DNA of 64,000 nucleotides. Origin: Ceratotherium simum simum (taxonomy: Eukaryota > Chordata > Mammalia > Perissodactyla > Rhinocerotidae). The stretch is taken from the NCBI RefSeq assembly GCF_000283155.1, contig NW_004454160.1:1380657-1444656 (forward strand), read 5' to 3'. Shown here one piece after another: positions 58,745-64,000 of this stretch. Position 1 is the stretch's first letter. The number at the start of each line of letters is the position of its first letter. Below the pieces are notes generated by a model. It was not told where the DNA came from, ran no database searches, and was given only the letters and a program-made list of their open reading frames with translations. The position numbers and the translations under genes are program-made.

Positions 58745-59590
58745 CAAAAGGTTAAACATAGAGTTACCATGTGACCCAGCAATTCCACTCCTAGTTATGT
58801 ACCCAAGAAAACTGAAAACATATGTCCACACAAAGTCTCACATGTGAATGTTTATAGAAGCATTATTCATAACAGTTAAAAAGTAGAAACATCCCAAATC
58901 TCCATCAACTGATGAATGGATATACAAAGTTTAGTATAGCCATACAATAGAATATTATTCATCCATAAAAAGGAATGAAGTACTGATGCATGCGACAACA
59001 CGGATGAACCTTGAAAACATTATACTAATGCGAAAGAAGCCAGGCACAAAAAGTCACATATTGTATGATTCCGTTTATATGTTCAGAAAAGGCAAATCCA
59101 TAGAGAAAGAAAGTAGATGAGGGGCCGGCCCAGTGGCATAGCAGTTAAGTGCATGCGCTCTGCTGCAGCAGCCTGGGGTTCGGATCCTGGCAGCACACCG
59201 ATGCGTTGCTTCTCAAGCCATGTCGTGGCAGCGTTCCATATAAAGTGGAGGAAGATGGGCATGGATGTTAGCCCAGGGCCAGTCTTCCTCAGCAAAAAAA
59301 AAAAGAGGAGGATTGGCAGATGTTAGCTTGGGGCTGATCTTCCTCGCAAAAAACAAAAAGAAAGAAAGAAAGTAGATGAGTGGCTTCCAGGGGCAGGGGG
59401 GAGGGGGAATGGGGAGTGACTGCTAATGGTATGAGGTTTCTTTGGGGGTGATGAAAATGTTCTGTAACTAGGTAGTGGTAATTGTTGCACAACTCTGTGA
59501 CTATACTAAAACCATGGAACAGTACACTTTAAAAGGGTGAATTTTATGGTATGTAAATTATATTTCAATAAAGCTGTTATTTAAAAAAGA
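58745..59590 (+). mobile_element. L1M 3' end, interrupted by an ERE
   Basis: TGACCCAGCAATTCCACTCC, TGATGAATGGATATACAAAG, then after the SINE GTGGCTTCCAGGGGCAGGG and TCAATAAAGCTGTTATTTAA. One L1 split by the insertion at 59122-59362. Confidence 0.85.
59122..59362 (+). mobile_element. ERE SINE, short type with double tail
   Basis: GGGCCGGCCCAGTGGCATAG head, GGTTCGGATCCTGGC box, two tail modules. Perfect duplication AGAAAGAAAGTAGATGAG at 59104-59121 and 59363-59380. Inserted within an L1. Confidence 0.95.
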
Positions 59591-59599
59591 AGAAAGAAA

Positions 59600-61740
59600 C
59601 CCAAGCTGGGAGAAGTAACTTGCCCAGTCCTTTGCCTTTTAGAAAGGATTTTTTTATGATAAAGATCAAAGCTCAATTCACTTCAGTTAAAAGTAAATAG
59701 TATAAAACTGATCATTTCTAAACATTCTGCATATTAATCCTGTTTAGATTATGGGGCCCTAACATAAAGGCTAGAAGTATCCTCTAAGCAGCACTCAAGA
59801 TTGAAAACTCATGGGTTTCTATGTTTTATCAAGTTAAAAAGTTTTGTTACAATCCTCAGATAAAACAGAAAGAAAACATATGATCCACTCTATATTTCGA
59901 CACAGGAAAAACACACTCATTAGGCTGTCCTGAAGAATATGCATAACTTTTGCAGACGTTCTAACAAGGAACATGTCAATCAAAGTCAATCAACTCCGTC
60001 TCCACTCATTAACCCTTAACTTACACACAGGGCTTCTGTTCAGTGTTTGAGAAGGTAAGTGTTGATGCCTGCATCAGAAAGTACGGCAAATTCTACAAAG
60101 ATCTGTTTTTTTTCCTCTTTGGTTGCACAATAAAGAAATCTTTCTTCTGCAACTCTGTTTCTGAAATTTCAACATAATTCCTGAAGTTAGAGTCTTTTAA
60201 ATGCTAAAATATTAATATCATTCCATTTTCTCCCCTAAAACTCAGAAGCAGACTGATATCCATCCTCTACACAGCCTTTTCTTGAAATAACTGGACTGAT
60301 GACAAGAGAGCTAACAACAGAACTATTACATCAAGTTGATAAATAAACTCTGTCTTAGGCAGCATCATCATGTGGTTAAAGGATAGGGATTCAGATGACG
60401 TTCCTGCTGCCTTCTCCCACCATAGATACACACCCACACCACCCCAATCCTGGAATAACAAGGTGTCGTCATCATCATCATATAAGAGCGCTGTGAACTC
60501 TATAAAACCAAAACAAAACAAATAACAACTTCCTTGGACACCAAAAGTCAATGGCCCAGCCAGAAATAGTGCTGTTACATGAGCTCCATGGTAGAAACAA
60601 CAGTTGAACTGCACTGATGCTGGGAGCTCCCAAGGACTGAAAGACTCCAAACTAGATTCTCCATCAGTTTGGCCTGACCAACATCAGCAGGACTTGGTGT
60701 TATTTGTTCACAATTGGTTCAACCCAGGAAGATTATCTGCTGAGCTTCTAATATTCAGGGGGGGACATATCAATTTATAGTCTCACCTATTTTTCTAGAT
60801 TTTCAATAATCCTTTCTCCAACCTTCTCTAGGAAAGAAGGTGATTTCAAAGGCCCAATTAGGACTTTCACTAGGCTTAAGAGCTAAGAGTTCCCAGTGAT
60901 ATCATGGAGGACAATGGCTGCAACAATAAGGCTTTGACCAGGAGTAGGGGGTGGATAGTGGAGACACAGCCAACTTGAACCTCAGTCGACACTCTAGTGC
61001 TCCAGCCATGACAAAAAGCCTTCTATTTCTGAGCTCACTATGCTCTCTGCTGCCTCCAGGACTTTTCATGGGTAGCAGTGATAGCCTGGAATGTCATTCT
61101 CTTCACCTCCCACTCAGCTCTGACTTAACTATCTCCAATTTGCCCTTAAGGACTTGATTTAGATATTACCTACCAAAGGAAGCCTATCTGACCCTATAGT
61201 CTGGGTGAGGGCCCCTCCTGAGTGCTTCCACAGCATTATGTACCTACTCTTATTACTGGGGTTATCTGTTTGACTGTCTCACCAATTAGACTTAGAGTTC
61301 CTTAAGAACATACAGGATCTCCTTATTTTTCTTCCAAAAGTGAAAATCACTTTACTGGTTTTTGGGTTTTGTCGCTGTTGTATAAATGACTATAAAAGTA
61401 CTGCACGTGCCTGTTCCAGTTGTTCCCTTTCTCTATGGATGGTATTATCTAGTAGTGGCTCAAGCAAGAAAGCTTGACATTTATTCATTCAAAACACAAC
61501 AAAAACGAAAATAGGCATGTCTACTGCATACTAGGCACTCTGCTAATCACTACTGTCCCTGCTATCAGGGACAAGTAACTCATGTGATTAAAGGGAAAGT
61601 GCAAGGTACTCTGGAAGTTTACAACAGGTTGATAACCTAGCCGGGGATGGAACTAGAGAGATGAACTGGTGGTAGGTCATCTTTGGGCTGCTTCTCTCTC
61701 ACTGGTTCTACATCCAATCAGTAGCCTAGCCCTGTCACTT
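59600..61740. other. No gene seen
   Basis: No exon recognised. Positions 61190-61310 are weakly L2-like. Confidence 0.4.
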
Positions 61741-61744
61741 CTGC

Positions 61745-62450
61745 TTCTGAAATCTCTTTGTCTTTTATCTCTCCATTTCTCTCACTCCTGTACTATCAGC
61801 ACTACCTACCTTTGCCTGGAATGCCGCAACAGCCTCATAACTGATTAGACTTGATCCCTCCAATCCAGAGTCCATACAGAAGCCAAAGGGATGTTCCTAA
61901 AAGGAAAATCTGATCATATCATCTCCCTGTTTAAAAGCTTCCAGCTGTTCGCCTATGAGCTCCAATAAAATTTATAAGCTTTTATGCAACTTGCACAGCC
62001 CAGTATGCTGGCTTCTCTCTCTCTCTTTTTCTCCAGTCTCAACTTTTCTCCACATTCCTTGTACCTATGCTCTAAGACATATTAACTTACTAGAGTTCTT
62101 TCTCTAATCTGAATCTTGATTCATGCTGTTTCTTCTGCAAGGAACATTCTTCATTCTCCCACTCCCAGCTCATGTGAGTGGCTAATTCTTATTCCTCCTT
62201 CAGATCCCTGGTTAGATGTAGTTTCCTCTAGGAATCTTTCCCTGAATCCTCCCACCCCTTCAGACTGAGTTAGGAGCTATATTGTGTAGCACCCTTTACT
62301 TCCATCATAATAATGATTACATTCTGTTGTAACTGGCTAATCTGTAAACTCTATGAGGGCAGGAAACTTATTTCCTTATTCACTATTGTATTTGCAGTGC
62401 TTAAGACATTATATTGTACATAGAGCTCTATAAACACTTGTTGAATGATT
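61745..62450 (+). mobile_element. L2 copy
   Basis: GGAATGCCGCAACAGCCTCA, GATCATATCATCTCCCTGTT and CTCTATAAACACTTGTTGAA at the terminus. Confidence 0.75.
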
Positions 62451-62459
62451 AGATAACTA

Positions 62460-62860
62460 AAACGAACACACATTATTAAAAATTAGATAATACAGAAAGT
62501 AATGAAAAAGGCAAAAATCATGGCTAATCCCACCACCCAGATATAATCACTATCAATATTTTGGCATATATCCTCCCAGACATTTCCATTTTTTTCTCCC
62601 TCAAAAATGAGATCTTATTTTATGTAATATTCAGTCAAATTATTGTTTAATCCTAAATCTGTCATTATGGACACCCTTGCAAGTCAGTACATTGCTCTCT
62701 GATGTTCTGTTGTAAGCATATACCATACTTGAAATAATTAATCCTCACTTTGATGGATATTAGATTATTTCTAATATTTTATTAGCATAAAGAATACTGA
62801 AATAAACATTCATCCTTGAACACATATCTTGGCATATGTTCATACTTGATCATTGTGCAT
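62460..62860 (-). mobile_element. L1ME-like fragment
   Basis: Reversed L1ME 3' part: TCCCACCACCCAGATATAAT, CAATATTTTGGCATATATCC and TGATGGATATTAGATTATTT. Confidence 0.6.
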
Positions 62861-62969
62861 CTAACAGCTAGAACAGGGCCTGGGACATAGGATGCAACCA
62901 TATACTGAGTGGATGAGTGGATGAATAATCAAATGCATAAGGGAATCAGCTGTCCATAGAGAGGCATAA

Positions 62970-63200
62970 GAACACTGTGACTAAGAGTTTAGGCTCTGGA
63001 ATCAGTATACTTATATTTAAATCCCAGCTCTAGCACTTTCTAGCAATCATTAGTCTTTTCCTAGCTTCATGTCCCTCTCTGCGCAAATGAAGATAACGGA
63101 TGCACTAACTTCAAAGAACTGAATAAGATAATGCAAGTCACGTGCATTCATAGAGCTCTGCACACCGTACGCACTCAATAAATGTTGGTATCATTATTTT
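62970..63200 (+). mobile_element. MIR SINE
   Basis: GACTAAGAGTTTAGGCTCTG, AATCCCAGCTCTAGCACTTT and GCACTCAATAAATGTTGGTA. Confidence 0.8.
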
Positions 63201-63204
63201 TGTT

Positions 63205-64000
63205 ATTATTTAAAAAATTTATTATTAGAATGGAAATTCCTCAAGGTCCACAGGAAGAACGACAGAGCTTCGCTTCATACATTGAAGAAAAGAAGAAAAC
63301 AGTTCTAATGAGAAAACAGAAAGGAGATAATTAAAAAATAAGAAAAATTGTTCTCATTCAAGCATCATTTTCTCCATGGAAGTGACTGCTCTTTTCCGTG
63401 GCAGTAACCATACCTCTCAGAATTTTCAGGGTTTTCAAATTTTTGTGATTTCATTTTTTTGATAAAGTTGCTTTATTAATTATATAACCAAATATGAACT
63501 AGTATTTATAACTTTGTGAAGTTTACATATATGTATATGAATACAAATTAGAAAAAATGTTTTGTTCTAATATTTAGGTTTTAAAGACATACATTTGTTT
63601 GGGAATTACTCTCATCTTGTGATACCCCTTCCACTGTTGCCTTAGGGGTTATTTAAATTAAATCTTATGTAATTTAAATTTCTTGTGCCCCTATCAGATT
63701 GTACGCTCTTTGAGAATGGTAACTTGTATACATCTCTGTATCCTCTACAGCAAGCAGAATCATTCCTTTTACTCAATAGTTCTTAAGAAAAAAATGATTG
63801 ACTTGATACATATCTTTGGCAATGTTGCTTAGGAGTGAAAACATTGTTGAAATTCTGCAGAATCCCTCTGAAAAACCATGTTTAAAAAGAAGAAAATTCT
63901 ATGCTTAAGATTGCTAAAGTTTAGGATTCCCCTCCTTCTCTTTTCATTTAATAACTTTTTGAACATCTCAAGACACCAGTGAAAACAAAATCAGGATGCT
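63205..64000. other. No gene seen; weak L2 trace
   Basis: Positions 63640-63785 resemble a degraded L2 3' end. Otherwise AT-rich, nothing coding. Confidence 0.4.

Noticed and set aside
60267..60650. 127-codon minus-strand frame
   Set aside because: No recognisable protein, no splice or promoter support, and normal chance length for AT-balanced DNA.
1..64000. CRISPR arrays, operons, prokaryotic or viral gene clusters
   Set aside because: No regularly spaced identical repeats and no dense coding. The window is vertebrate intronic sequence with solo LTR relics only.

Overview
This window is mammalian nuclear DNA. Interspersed repeats dominate it: MIR, L2, L1M, MaLR LTRs, MER2 and hAT remnants, and eight copies of a tRNA-derived SINE with the conserved head GGGGCCGGCCC, an A-box-like GTTAAGTGCG and a B-box-like GGTTCGGATCC. 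Those SINEs are recognised here as the equine repetitive element (ERE) family of Perissodactyla. Several have perfect 14-18 bp target-site duplications, so they inserted fairly recently. A horse, ass, zebra or rhinoceros type genome is the best fit; the species cannot be settled from sequence alone.

The only protein-coding gene recognised with confidence is the 5' half of PDE4DIP (myomegalin), transcribed on the minus strand (right to left) and running off the left edge. Two alternative N-termini are present. (1) The CM1 (gamma-tubulin-complex-binding) form starts at an ATG at 51803. Its coding exons are 51663-51803, 25505-25581, 22603-22726, 22245-22420 and 19056-19173. Together they give 636 nt, an unbroken 212-codon frame, with a GT donor at every exon 3' end and an AG acceptor before exons 2-5. 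(2) The SMYLE/EB-binding form starts in a CpG-rich promoter region at about 1.25-2.1 kb, with one large first coding exon at 1235-111 (375 codons). Both forms end in phase 0 and should splice to the same downstream exon outside the window.

Layout: 1-2110, SMYLE first exon and CpG-island promoter. 2110-19055, intron with L1/ERE nest, MER3-like, ERV-LTR-like, L2, ERE, MIR, MaLR LTR and MER2 copies. 19056-25581, four small CM1-form exons. 25582-51662, a 26-kb intron holding most of the young EREs, L1 and L2 fragments, a second MaLR LTR and a GT/GA microsatellite. 51663-51803, the CM1 first exon with a possible internal acceptor. 51804-64000, intron or 5' flank with L2, MIR, L1 and one ERE nested inside an L1.

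I do not see a new multi-gene system. The most useful leads are the ZAD-like cysteine pattern at the SMYLE N-terminus, its SxLP motif, the promoter with paired CArG-like half-arms, a possible divergent small first exon on the plus strand, a dual-purpose splice acceptor inside the CM1 start exon, and an unusual 20-bp inverted repeat at 26.75 kb. Coordinates of old repeats are approximate because no consensus alignment could be run.
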